DNA of 64,000 nt. Source: CATQHP01 sp965214915. Its GTDB lineage: Bacteria; Acidobacteriota; Terriglobia; Bryobacterales; UBA6623. The notes under the pieces were generated by a model. The model ran no database searches. It was not told the DNA's origin and saw only the letters and a program-made list of their open reading frames with translations. The stretch lies in NCBI GenBank assembly GCA_965214915.1, contig CBDCCP010000002.1, positions 930,001-994,000 on the forward strand, read 5' to 3'. Both the position numbers and the translations under genes were made by a program. Of this stretch, positions 7,758-17,095 are shown piece after piece. Every line of letters begins with the position of its first letter. Position 1 is the stretch's first letter.

Positions 7758-10310
7758 TCATTCTCCCGGCAGCCACCGGGAGAGCTTGGCTGTGACGGCA
7801 GGGTTCCGGGACGCTATGTTGGTCCATTCGTGGGGGTCGCGATCATGGTCGTAGAGTTCTTCGGAGCCGTCGGCGTAGCGGATGTACCGCCAGCGCTTGG
7901 TGCGCACGGCGTGGTTTCCGCGCTGGTAGGTCATGATCGCCGGGGTATCGCGTTCGCTTTCCGGGTCGCGCAGTTGCGCGAGCAGCGATTCTCCCTCCAG
8001 GCCCTTTCGCGACGGCAGGCCGCACAACTCGATCAGAGTCGGGTAGACGTCGAGCAGGCTGACGGGCACGGCGCTGCGCGTCCCGGGCGTCGTGACTCCC
8101 GGCGCGGCGAATATGAGAGGGACGCGCGTCGTGCGTTCCCAGAGGGCGAACTTTTCCCAGTGTTGCTTCTCGCCCAGGTGGTAGCCGTGGTCGGACCACA
8201 GCACGACGATGGTGTTTTCGGCGTAGGGAGAGGAGGCCAGAGCGTCCAGCAGCCGGCCGAGTTGATGATCGGCGTAAGTCGCGGCGGCCTGGTAGGCGCG
8301 CACCGCTTCTTGCCAAAACGTGGGCCGCCGATCGTTGGCGGCAAGAATGGTTTGGAAAAAGTACGCCTTCTGGTCCAGCAGCGCCAAGGCTCCCGGCGGC
8401 AGATCGGCGCGGTCGGCGGGGTTCGTCGCCGGCATGGCGACCGCGTCCGCCGGGTAGAAGGAAAAATACTTCGGCGAGGTGTGAAAGGGCATGTGCGGGC
8501 GGAAAAGCCCGATGGCCAGAAAGAACGGATCGGCGTGGCCGCGGCCGAGGAAGTCGATGCCGAAGTCGACCGTGCGCGCGTCCGGCGTGGAGCGCTCGTC
8601 GAGCGGCCATTGCCCCCAGTCGAAGTTCGGGCTCGCCACGCCTTCGACCGCAGTAGGCCCGTCCAGTCCGTTCAGCCTTGCGGGGGGCATTGGATCGAGT
8701 TGCATTTTCTGGAATCGGTGGAACGCATTCTCGTCGTGGTAAGAGCTGTTCCGGTGGTGGTGGAATATCTTTCCGGCGCCTTCGACGCGATAGCCGTTGT
8801 CGAGGAAATGTCTCGGCAAGGTCACCGCGTCGGGCGCGAGGGCTTTCCAATCGGAGCGATTGGCGTAAATGCCCGTCGTTGACGAGCGCCTGCCGAGCAG
8901 CAGCGCGGAACGCGACGGGTTGCAGGCCGGCGATTCGGCGTAGGCGCGAGTGAAGACGACGCCGCGCCGCATCAGCCGCCGCAGGTTGGGCATGTGCAGC
9001 GGCGAGGGGTCGTCCAGCGCCCAATCGTTGAGGTCGTCCACCGCCAGGAACAGAACGTTGGGCTTGGGGTTCGGCGCCGCGACTCGCGCGCGGGCCGGCG
9101 CGGGGCGCACGGCGGCGCGGACCGGTTTCTTGCGCGCCAGCGCATCGGCGGAAGAGACTCCCGGGGTGAGCGTGCCGGGGTGCTTGGCGCGCTGATCCAG
9201 CTCTTCCAGCTTGAAGCGCGTACTGACGATGAAGGGGGCCTCGCCGGGTATCCAGTGGCCGTAGGTCGTGGTCACAAATGTGCCGTCCGGCAGCAGTTCC
9301 AGGCCGGGGTAGGCGGTGTCGGCGCGGACGTGGTTGTCGAGCAGGCGGACGCGGTATTGCCCTTCGCGTCCTTCGAGCAGGTCGTCGTAGCGGCCGACCC
9401 AGCCGACCCAATCGCCCTGCGTCGGGCTGACCTGCGTGCGGTCGCGGAAGGTAATGAAGAGGCGTCCGTCCGGCGCGTATTTTGCCGTGTGGCGGTCGCC
9501 GGTAAGCGCGGCGGGCAGCTCGCGCGGCTCGCTCCAAGTCTCGCCTTCGTCGTCGGAAAAGACGACGAACGAGTTCAGCCGGCGGCTGTTCTCGCGGAGC
9601 AGAACCGCGATTTGCTTGCCGTCGGGAGAGCGCACCGCTCCGGGCTCGCAGAGGTGGGCCAAGGGGTGCTTGGCGATGATTTCAGGCTGCGACCAGGTCA
9701 GTCCGCCGTCGCGGCTGACGACCTTGTAAACCTCGAAATGCTTTCCTTCGGGATGGGCGGGCGGATTGCGCAGCCAGCGGCCGTCGTCGTGAAAGAAGGC
9801 CATGTAGGAGCCGTCGCCGCGCTCGATCATGGAGCTCATGGCGACAATTCCGCCATAGCTGGATCCCGGCGTTCGAATCGGCTTCAGAGGCGACCAGCTC
9901 TCTCCGTCGTCCTCGGAATAGGCGACGCGGATACCGGCTGCTTTTCCTGAGAACAGCAGAATCCGCGGCTTGCCCTGGGGATCGTGGAGGCGGAACAGGG
10001 TCGGGACCTCCATCGATTCGGACCAGTTCGCGGGCGTGGGCAGGCGCTCCGTCCAGGTCAGTCCGCCGTCGTAGCTTTTCTTGTAAACGATGGCGCCCTT
10101 GCCGTGTCCCTTGGGGTAGGCGATCAGCATCGTGCGGTTGTCCGGCAGCAGCAGGGTCGAGGGGTGGCCGAGGTACTGTCCGGGCTCGCGGTCGACGATG
10201 ACCTGGCGGTGAGTTTCCCCTGAAATGTCGATCGTTGGAATGGTGTAGCCCTCGGGCTGCGCCGCCGTCAACGGCAGGGCGAGCAGCAAGGGAAGCAGGC
10301 CGATGCGCAT
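7758..10310 (-). CDS. sialidase-like / sulfatase fusion protein
   Basis: 850 residues with a signal peptide (LLPLLLALPLTAA). Residues 20-375 form a sialidase-type (BNR) beta-propeller: four Asp-box motifs are visible (SYDGGLTW near 79, SEDDGESW near 132, SRDGGLTW near 199, SDDEGETW near 252). An Ala/Pro/Arg-rich linker (about 385-415) leads into an arylsulfatase domain that starts NVLFLAVDDLNDW (metal-binding Asp pair) and holds the formylglycine motif CNPSR at Cys463, later metal ligands (WSDHGYHLGEKQHWEKF) and a normal C-terminus. Both parts look full length, suggesting a secreted bifunctional enzyme that removes sulfate and a sugar from host or algal glycans. The fusion is in one clean frame. 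A damaged copy of its first 80 codons lies at 12431-12682. Confidence 0.85.
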   Translation of the reverse strand: MRIGLLPLLLALPLTAAQPEGYTIPTIDISGETHRQVIVDREPGQYLGHPSTLLLPDNRTMLIAYPKGHGKGAIVYKKSYDGGLTWTERLPTPANWSESMEVPTLFRLHDPQGKPRILLFSGKAAGIRVAYSEDDGESWSPLKPIRTPGSSYGGIVAMSSMIERGDGSYMAFFHDDGRWLRNPPAHPEGKHFEVYKVVSRDGGLTWSQPEIIAKHPLAHLCEPGAVRSPDGKQIAVLLRENSRRLNSFVVFSDDEGETWSEPRELPAALTGDRHTAKYAPDGRLFITFRDRTQVSPTQGDWVGWVGRYDDLLEGREGQYRVRLLDNHVRADTAYPGLELLPDGTFVTTTYGHWIPGEAPFIVSTRFKLEELDQRAKHPGTLTPGVSSADALARKKPVRAAVRPAPARARVAAPNPKPNVLFLAVDDLNDWALDDPSPLHMPNLRRLMRRGVVFTRAYAESPACNPSRSALLLGRRSSTTGIYANRSDWKALAPDAVTLPRHFLDNGYRVEGAGKIFHHHRNSSYHDENAFHRFQKMQLDPMPPARLNGLDGPTAVEGVASPNFDWGQWPLDERSTPDARTVDFGIDFLGRGHADPFFLAIGLFRPHMPFHTSPKYFSFYPADAVAMPATNPADRADLPPGALALLDQKAYFFQTILAANDRRPTFWQEAVRAYQAAATYADHQLGRLLDALASSPYAENTIVVLWSDHGYHLGEKQHWEKFALWERTTRVPLIFAAPGVTTPGTRSAVPVSLLDVYPTLIELCGLPSRKGLEGESLLAQLRDPESERDTPAIMTYQRGNHAVRTKRWRYIRYADGSEELYDHDRDPHEWTNIASRNPAVTAKLSRWLPGE

Positions 10311-10360
10311 TGGCCGTCAGTTTACACGACGGCAGGTAGAAACGGCTCGCGGTCGCGCGG
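10044..10360. repeat. direct repeat, copy A (5' end and promoter of sialidase-sulfatase gene)
   Basis: About 317 bp covering the first ~80 codons of the sialidase-sulfatase gene plus roughly 50 bp upstream. It recurs in the same orientation at about 12417-12730 with scattered substitutions and one 1-bp deletion (roughly 90 percent identity by eye). The two copies flank the DUF485/ActP transporter genes. Confidence 0.85.
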
Positions 10361-10474
10361 CCGTTGTCCCGCCCCGCCGACCGTTGACGCCGCGGCCCGG
10401 CCTGAAGAGGCGATTCCGAGAGCTTTGCATGGCGGGCGCCTCTCGCAAGCGTGTATCCTATTGAGTCTCACGCC

Positions 10475-10804
10475 ATGAGCCATTGGGATCGAATCTATTC
10501 CTCGCGCGCCTATCGGCAGATGATTCGTCAGAAGACAAGTGCGGTCGTGGCGATGACAGTGTTCTTCATCGTCTACTACTTCGCGTTACCGGTGCTGGTC
10601 GGGTACTGGCCCGAGTTAATGGCCCGCACGGTGTGGGGCAAGGTGAACTGGGCCTACCTATTCGCATTTTCCCAGTTCCTCATGACCTGGGCGATCGCTT
10701 ACATCTACATGCGTTACGCAGGCCGCTTCGACCGGGTCACAACGGACATCCTCGCCGACGCCGAAGACGCCGCAGTGTCCGGTAGTGCGGACGGAGGCAG
10801 GTGA
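10475..10804 (+). CDS. yjcH: DUF485 small membrane protein, partner of ActP-type symporter
   Basis: 109 residues starting MSHWDRIYSSRAYRQMIRQK, with two transmembrane segments (VVAMTVFFIVYYFALPVLV and VNWAYLFAFSQFLMTWAIAYI). This is the DUF485 layout; DUF485 proteins are encoded just upstream of acetate-type solute:sodium symporters and are thought to be their small subunit. The stop is one base from the ATG of the symporter, so the two are translated together. An in-frame GTG at 10451 is an alternative start but the ATG fits the family better. Confidence 0.85.
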   Translation: MSHWDRIYSSRAYRQMIRQKTSAVVAMTVFFIVYYFALPVLVGYWPELMARTVWGKVNWAYLFAFSQFLMTWAIAYIYMRYAGRFDRVTTDILADAEDAAVSGSADGGR

Positions 10805-10805
10805 C

Positions 10806-12404
10806 ATGACGCTACCGCTCGTCATGTTCCTGGCCTTCGTCGTAGCGACGCTGGGCATTACGTACTGGGCAGCGGGCAGATCTTCCGGGGAGAGCGCCTA
10901 CTTCGCCGCCGGTCGCCGGATCACCGGGTGGCAGAACGGTCTCGCGATCTCGGGCGACTACATGAGCGCGGCGTCCTTCCTCGGGATCGCCGGCTTGATC
11001 GCTTTCTACGGGTACGACGGTTTCATGTACTCGGTCGGATTCCTGGTCGCTTACCTTACCGTTCTGCTTGTAGTGGCGGAACCGCTGCGTAACGCAGGGA
11101 AGTACACCATGGCGGATGTGCTTGCCTACCGCTTGCGGGCGCGGCCTGTACGCGCTTGGGCGTCCTTGAGCACGCTGACGGTCTCGACGTTCTACATGAT
11201 TGCCCAGATGGTGGGCGCGGGCGCGTTGGTAAGCCTTTTGCTGGCCGGGTCGGGCATCGGCTACGCGCAGGCCGTTACCGGCGTCGGCATCCTGATGATC
11301 GTTTACGTGGTGTTCGGGGGAATGCTGGCAACGACTTGGGTGCAGATCGTCAAGGCGGTCCTGCTGATGAGCGGCGCCTTCCTGCTGAGCGTACTGGTGC
11401 TCGCGCGCTTTGGATTCGACGTCGGCAGCCTCTTCGCCGCCGCGTCCAGCGTCAGCCTGCAAGTTGATGGGGCCGCGGTCACGCGAGACTTCATGACCCC
11501 GGGCCACTATTTCAGGCCGCCATATGGCTCGCTCGATCTGATTTCGCTCGGCATGGCGTTGATCTTCGGCACGGCGGGGCTGCCGCACATCCTGATCCGC
11601 TTCTACACCGTGCCGGACGCCAAGACCGCGCGCGTGAGCGTCTTCTGGGCAATGCTGCTGATCGGCGCGTTCTACATCATGACGACGTTCCTGGGGTTCG
11701 GGGCGGCAACGATTGTCGGTCCGGATGCCATCGCAGCGAACGGCGGCACCAACATGAGCGCGCCGCTTCTGGCGAAGGCATTGGCCGGCGATGTGTTCTT
11801 TGCATTCATCTCGGCGGTGGCGTTCGCCACGATTCTGGCTGTAGTTGCCGGACTGACCATCAGCGCCTCGACATCGTTCGCTCACGATTTCTACTCCAAC
11901 GTGCTGCACCACGACCGGGAGCGGAAGCCGGGCGAGGAGGTGCGCGTGGCCCGCTGGACGGCATTCGTCGTCGGCGCCCTCTCGATCCTGATCGCGATCG
12001 GTTTGGGGCCGAACGCCAACGTGGCGTTCCTTGTCGGCCTGGCGTTCGCCGTGGCTGCTTCGGCGAACCTTCCGGTGATCCTCTTTTCCCTGTACTGGAA
12101 ACGATTCACGACCGGCGGAGCAGTGTGGGGAATGGCGGCCGGCCTGCTCTCATCGGTTGGATTGATTCTGGTGAGCCCCAGTTTCATGGGCGTGGACGGA
12201 CCTGAAGTTGCGGAAGGGGCCCGTCACATGATCCAGGCTGCGGCGTGGTACCCGCTCAAGAACCCCGGTATCGTCAGCATCCCGTTGGGTTTTCTGGCAG
12301 CCTATTTGGGGTCGATCTCCTCGCGTGAGCCGGAAGCCGAAAACAAGTATGTCGAGCTGAGCGTACGGGCCAACACCGGCCTCGGGGCGGAACAGGCCAC
12401 ATAG
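10806..12404 (+). CDS. actP: ActP-like cation/acetate symporter (SSS family)
   Basis: 532 residues, about 13 transmembrane helices. Family signatures: YFAAGRRITGWQNGLAISGDYMSAASFLG at the N-terminus, GLPHILIRFYTVPDAKTAR in the middle and AVAFATILAVVAGLTISAS later, all typical of ActP-type sodium:monocarboxylate symporters. ATG at 10806 has a GGAGG nine bases upstream and follows the DUF485 stop immediately. The pair sits between two direct repeats of the sialidase 5' region, so it may have been inserted there. Substrate could be acetate or another short monocarboxylate. Confidence 0.9.
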   Translation: MTLPLVMFLAFVVATLGITYWAAGRSSGESAYFAAGRRITGWQNGLAISGDYMSAASFLGIAGLIAFYGYDGFMYSVGFLVAYLTVLLVVAEPLRNAGKYTMADVLAYRLRARPVRAWASLSTLTVSTFYMIAQMVGAGALVSLLLAGSGIGYAQAVTGVGILMIVYVVFGGMLATTWVQIVKAVLLMSGAFLLSVLVLARFGFDVGSLFAAASSVSLQVDGAAVTRDFMTPGHYFRPPYGSLDLISLGMALIFGTAGLPHILIRFYTVPDAKTARVSVFWAMLLIGAFYIMTTFLGFGAATIVGPDAIAANGGTNMSAPLLAKALAGDVFFAFISAVAFATILAVVAGLTISASTSFAHDFYSNVLHHDRERKPGEEVRVARWTAFVVGALSILIAIGLGPNANVAFLVGLAFAVAASANLPVILFSLYWKRFTTGGAVWGMAAGLLSSVGLILVSPSFMGVDGPEVAEGARHMIQAAAWYPLKNPGIVSIPLGFLAAYLGSISSREPEAENKYVELSVRANTGLGAEQAT

Positions 12405-12416
12405 CAGCCGAATCGA

Positions 12417-12730
12417 GCGCTCCGTCCAGGTCAGGCCGCCGTCGTAGCTTTCTTGTAAACGATGGCGCCCTTGCCGTGCCCTTTGAGGTAGGCGATCGGC
12501 ATCGTGCGGTTGTCCGGCGGCGGCAGATTCGAGGGGTGGCCGAGGTGCTGTCCGGGCTCGCGGTCGACGATGACCTGACGGTGAGTTTCCCCTGAAATGT
12601 CGATCGGCGGAATGGCGTAGCCCTTGGGCTGCGTCGCCGCCAACGGCAGGGCGAGCAGCAGAGGAAGCAGGCCGATGCGCATTGGCCGTCAGTTTACACG
12701 AGCGTCGATAGAAACGGATCGCAGTCGGCG
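12417..12730 (-). pseudogene. duplicated 5' fragment of the sialidase-sulfatase gene (direct repeat, copy B)
   Basis: The minus-strand frame from 12682 reads MRIGLLPLLLALPLAATQPKGYA... and continues to KGHGKGAIVYKK, nearly identical to the N-terminus of the protein encoded at 7758-10310. A one-base deletion in a T-run then ends the frame (...ATTAA), and the remaining sialidase and sulfatase coding is absent. The copied region includes the upstream non-coding sequence, so the promoter may have been duplicated too. It begins 13 bp after the actP stop codon. Confidence 0.85.
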
Positions 12731-12899
12731 GCGAACGCTTTGTGCGGGTGGACTGTTTAAACTGCTGAAATTCATATTCACCGTTTCCCTCTGCACGTGG
12801 CCTCACCCGGTACCGGGGGCTTGATGCTGCTCGCCCTGCGGACGACCGGACGTGCAAGACGGGAGGCCCTCGACGAGGTATACTACAAGAAGGCGTACA

Positions 12900-13232
12900 A
12901 TGACAATCAACAACCATGTTGTCGGGCTACGCATAAGCCCACAAAAAGCGACAAATATAGTCCAGACGGCCACAATTGATGCTGGGAACGAGCCATTTTC
13001 ACGGGGAATGAAGAAATATTGGCATGTGGTAGGACAGCAAGGCGTACGAAAGCAAAGTCTATGCTGGCTATACGCTTGGGCTCACCAATCTCGAATGCGG
13101 CAGGCGTCCGATGAGGCGAAAGGAGCATTCAACAAGATCTTCGATATGAAATTCGAAAATTTTCCCGGCGGTTTCATCGATGAAGCAAAAAAGCAAAGGC
13201 ACCAGGACAACGGCCAAATCGTTTCTGCTTGA
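12900..13232 (+). CDS. hypothetical protein (uncertain)
   Basis: A 110-residue frame starting MTINNHVVGLRISPQK, preceded by AGAAGG seven bases before the ATG. Base composition is visibly AT-richer than neighbouring genes. No family recognised; no membrane segment or signal. Nearby opposite-strand frames of similar length compete, so it may be non-coding. It lies between the sialidase fragment and a decayed NHL gene, a region of debris. Confidence 0.35.
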   Translation: MTINNHVVGLRISPQKATNIVQTATIDAGNEPFSRGMKKYWHVVGQQGVRKQSLCWLYAWAHQSRMRQASDEAKGAFNKIFDMKFENFPGGFIDEAKKQRHQDNGQIVSA

Positions 13233-13330
13233 TGCCCCGCGTTCCCTCTTCGTGAATAATCTGTCTTGAATAGTAGCTGCTGTGAGAAGGCGATTCCGGT
13301 GAAATCGAATTGGCGCGTATTTGCGCAATC

Positions 13331-14106
13331 TCACTGTTGGCGGTGGACGGCGAGGAACGGCCCATTGGGAGTTGAAACGCTCTGCAAGATCGCTGTGATG
13401 AGCGCGTTGCCGTCCGGGACGATGAGCGGCAGGCGCACTACAAACTGATAGAGGCCCGCACAGCAGGGGGCTGTGCCCGCGTAGGAGACGTCTTCCGACG
13501 GAACTGCAATGCCGCCGAAAATAAACGAGACCTCATTCGCGAGACGCGCCAAGCCCCCCGGAATTTGGCCCGCTTCTAACTGCGGCTCGGTTTTCCCGAA
13601 ACCGGTTCCGTACAGGGTGACGATCTCGCCCGGCTCGGCCGGGGTAAGCCCGACTCCGGGAATCGATCCGGGTGCGCCGACCAAGTCGGGGCCGCCGCCG
13701 TGCAGCCCACGACCGGGTTGCGGCCGTCGGGGTTGATCGGGAAGTTGAGGAACGCCGGAGAGACGGTCACTGCCTCAGTCGTTGTCGCCGGACCGCGTTG
13801 CTCGTTCTCCGTATCGCAGCTGTGAATCGCCTTGATTTGGGCCTGCCCCGGCGCCAAGTCATGCGGGTTGGGAGTATCGGCGATATAGAGGTTGCCCGCC
13901 CCATCCACCGCCAAGCCTCGGGGGAAGCATGGCTGCGCTGCCGTCGTCGGACCACCGTCCCCGCCAAATCCGGATTCCCCGGTTCCCGCGAACGTAGTAA
14001 TCATCCAATCGGTCGTAGGTTGCGCCCCGGCAGGAGTAAATGGCAACGTGGCGCAGACGGCAAGCTTGAACAGCTTGAATGCAAGAGAACCGAGTTGGAG
14101 ATACAT
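13331..14106 (-). pseudogene. degraded NHL-repeat protein with Solibacter-type C-terminal domain
   Basis: The frame from 14106 has a signal-like start (FKLFKLAVCATLPFTPAGA), then one NHL repeat (ITTFAGTGESGFGGDGG ... GLAVDGAGNLYIAD), then an Ig-like piece (VTVSPAFLNFPI). Near 13690 the frame shifts; the other frame continues with PAEPGEIVTLYGTGFGKTEP and SYAGTAPCCAGLYQFVVRLP to the stop at 13331, which is the C-terminal domain also found in the large NHL gene at 43638. Only one of the usual many repeats remains and a frameshift separates the halves, so it is probably a collapsed paralogue. Confidence 0.65.
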
Positions 14107-14386
14107 CAGAACTCCTTTCCTGAGGTCGCCGCAACGTGTTCGATGAACTTCTCGCTATTGTCCAATTGCGAACAGCAATAGAGAATAGCGCACTGCCCGC
14201 TGCGAGGGGGTAGCGGGAACCTTCAGGTGGAACGGTATCGAGACCGCATTTGATGAGTTCAGGGCCGAGATTCGAGCCGATCTCTGCCGTGCCGTGGATT
14301 CAAGACGCAGGCATGGCGCTAACGGAAGCATTCGGGGATATAAGACCCCTATAAGACCCAAAGGCTCGGCGGGGTTTCATGTTCCC

Positions 14387-15790
14387 CTACCGGTCTCGGA
14401 CACGTATCCACCGCGTCGCAGGCCCGCGGCCGATGGGTACTGCCAGTCCGCGGTCCCGTAACGCCGCCAAGGTTCGTTTCACTTGACGTTCGCCGATGTG
14501 GGGAGCCACCCGGGCGCAAATCTCGCGCAGCGCCAGACCGCCGTCTGCGCGGTCCAACAGAGCTAGAACGGCCTCTTTTCGTTCGACCGCGCCGCTTCCG
14601 CTACGCTGTTGCGGCACGAATCGATCGTTTCGGAAACGTACCGTCACGCACCCTCCGGCATCCTCGATTTGGGGGCGCGGCAGGCCTGCGGATGTTGTCA
14701 GTTCGGCCATCTTGAGCGTTCCGCGCCCCCATTCTTCGATTATGCCGCGGCGATAGAACGTCCGCGCGATCAGTGGGTTCCACGGCAGGGACTCGTGGGG
14801 CGCGAACAGCTTCTCCGGGGTCAACCCGAAGTGCAGCGTGCCGGAGGATGTCACCTCCAGGCGGTCGTTGTAAACCGCTACGCCTACGGAGCCGCCGCCG
14901 ATCGAGTAATCGCGGTGGCACAGAGCATTCGCCAGAGATTCACGCGTCGCCAGAGGGGGGGTAGAGCGGTTCGTCGATCCGCTCGAAGCGTTCCGGCTGG
15001 ATCCGTCCGGCGATGGGCAATGTCTGACGTAGAAAACGTTCCGCATGCGCAAGGAGCACGAAGGCATTGCCGTGGAATTGCCGATTGTCCAGAAACTCCG
15101 TACGGTCGATGCCTCGGAAATGGGCAACGCGAAGCAGGCATTGCGGCATCTCGAACTCGATACGCTCGGCGTTCCCGAACAATACCACCGCCGCGCGTCA
15201 CAAAACTCCTTCTCGAAGAAGCCCCAGGCCGCGTAGTAACTCAGCCGGTTCCCGAGTTCCGGGGTCTGCCAATCGGCCTCGCCGGATTGCTTCCTCGACC
15301 GTGCGTCGGATCTCCGCTGCGTCGAGATCTTCGATCGACCAACCAGTGGCGGGTTGGTTCTCCCAGCATTGCTCACTGTGTATGCGCTCAAAGAGCGTCC
15401 GGTTGTATTCCTCGGTCGACATGGCCAAGGTGGTGTTGCCGACACGGAGATAGGCGGCGCCCTGGATGGAGTACGGCCGTGCAGCCCCCCGACTCACGTT
15501 GACCACCATCACCTCACGGTCTCCCGCTACGTGAACCCGCTCGATCGCTGGAAAGGCGGGCTGCTCGATTCTACGGATCTCGGCGCTCACTTCCTCTATC
15601 GTCCGCTCGCTCACCTGCTGGCCGATTACATTCCCTTCCGGCGAGACACCGAACAACACATACCCTCCGCGTTGGTTGAGCATGGCGCATACTGTTTTGA
15701 CGGCATCGCGGCGGGTTCCCGTCGTGCTCTTGAACTCCGATGTTTCGATTCGCCTGCGGCGGCCAGAGCTACGATTCCATCAAGTGTCAC
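14387..15790 (-). pseudogene. Schlafen/AlbA_2-type ATP-binding regulator, broken by three frameshifts
   Basis: Pieces of one protein are spread over all three minus frames. A GTG at 15790 opens VTLDGIVALAAAGES; after a 1-bp loss near 15746 it resumes as ETSEFKSTTGTRRDAVKTV (AlbA_2 domain) and MLNQRGGYVLFGVSPEG. A shift near 15195 continues with LFGNAERIEFEMPQCLLRV and LDNRQFHGNAF. A third, at a seven-G run near 14955, continues with ATRESLANALCHRDY and IEEWGRGTLKMAE (the HATPase-like C-terminal module), then a winged-helix-like tail. Such proteins are predicted regulators or defence factors. Its promoter side is cut by IS copy 2, 68 bp upstream. Confidence 0.7.
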
Positions 15791-15858
15791 GGGCGATCTT
15801 ACCGGGCAGTCTCAGGAGTCCGCCACGCTTTCTACAGCATTCTTTCCGCGGTTTGCTA

Positions 15859-17095
15859 GGGAAAGTCTGAATAAAGTGGTTTTGGCGCGTTGGCTGGTTG
15901 AAGTTGTCCGTAAGGAGCGGTTGCAGCCGGGCTGCCGGCGAATTTTGCGGCTGAATCCTGCCGATTTTGACTGCGCAACGCCAATTTTTGACCCCGCAGC
16001 GACGGCTTCGACTCCGCTTCTGCGGCTTGGCGCCGGCATGGACGCACGACTCCTGTATTGTGGCGCTCAGGCCGTCGCGTAGCGCCCGGCAAGCAGCAGA
16101 TTGGCGAAGCCCAACAGCAGACTGATCCGCTCCCGGTTCTTGGCCAAGCCGCGATAGCGCACCTTGGCGTAGCCAAAGTGCCGCTTCACGTACAGAAACG
16201 GGTGCTCCACCTTGGCCCGCACCTCTGCCTTGCGCCGCTCCGCCCGCGCCTCCGCGCTGCCCGCCGCCAAGCGCCGCCGCTGCCCAGCCTTCAAGGCCAC
16301 TTGCCAGCGCACCTTACGCCCCCGATGCTCCGCGCGCTTGTCGATCCCCTGGTAACCCGCATCCGCGCACACCTCCCGCTCCCCGCCGTGCAGCAACTCA
16401 TGCCCTTGGGTCACATCCGCCACGTTCGCCGCCGTCGCCGCCACGCTATGCGTCAGCCCCGTCTCGGCGTCCACGCCGATATGCGCCTTCATCCCGAAAT
16501 ACCATTGATTCCCCTTCTTGGTCTGATGCATCTGTGGGTCGCGACTCCGCTTCTTGTTCTTCGTCGAACTCGGCGCCGCGATGATCGTCGCGTCCAGAAT
16601 CGTCCCCTCCCGCAGCCGCAAGCCTTGCTCCGCCAAGTGCGCGTTGATCTCCGCCATCAGCTTCCCGCCCAACTCGTGCCGCTCCAACAGATGCCGAAAG
16701 TTCAAAATCGTCGTCTCGTCCGGCAGCGCATCCCCCAAACGCAAGCCCACGAAGCGCCGCACCGACTCGATCTCGTACAGCATGTCCTCCATCCCCGGAT
16801 CGCTCACGTTGTAAAACAACTGCACGCAATGCACGCGCAGCATCACCGCCAACGCGTACGGTCGCCGCCCCCGCCCCGCTTGGGGGTAGTACGGGCGGAT
16901 GCGCTCCTCCAAGCGCTCCCACGGAATCAAGTCCTCCATCCGTGCCAGAAACTTCTCCCGCCTCGTCTGCTTCTTCTTCCCCTCGTACTCCAATTCTGCA
17001 AACGTCCGCTGCGCCATCGCTCTCCCCCTTATTCCCCGTGCCCGCTGCTCTCCCCTTATTATCCCAGTCAATAGCCTGCTTGTTCAGAGTTTCCC
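15859..17095 (-). mobile_element. IS5-family insertion sequence, copy 2 (1,237 bp)
   Basis: Identical by eye to copy 1 over its length except at the tip, but in the opposite orientation. Flanked by TA at 15857-15858 and 17096-17097. Copies 1 and 2 are therefore inverted repeats enclosing about 13.9 kb; copy 2 and copy 3 are direct repeats enclosing about 27 kb. Confidence 0.9.
16067..17017 (-). CDS. IS5-family transposase (copy 2)
   Basis: Same 316-residue DDE transposase as at 814-1764, intact, beginning MAQRTFAELEYEGKKK. Catalytic-region motifs and length are unchanged, so this copy could still be active. Confidence 0.92.
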   Translation of the reverse strand: MAQRTFAELEYEGKKKQTRREKFLARMEDLIPWERLEERIRPYYPQAGRGRRPYALAVMLRVHCVQLFYNVSDPGMEDMLYEIESVRRFVGLRLGDALPDETTILNFRHLLERHELGGKLMAEINAHLAEQGLRLREGTILDATIIAAPSSTKNKKRSRDPQMHQTKKGNQWYFGMKAHIGVDAETGLTHSVAATAANVADVTQGHELLHGGEREVCADAGYQGIDKRAEHRGRKVRWQVALKAGQRRRLAAGSAEARAERRKAEVRAKVEHPFLYVKRHFGYAKVRYRGLAKNRERISLLLGFANLLLAGRYATA

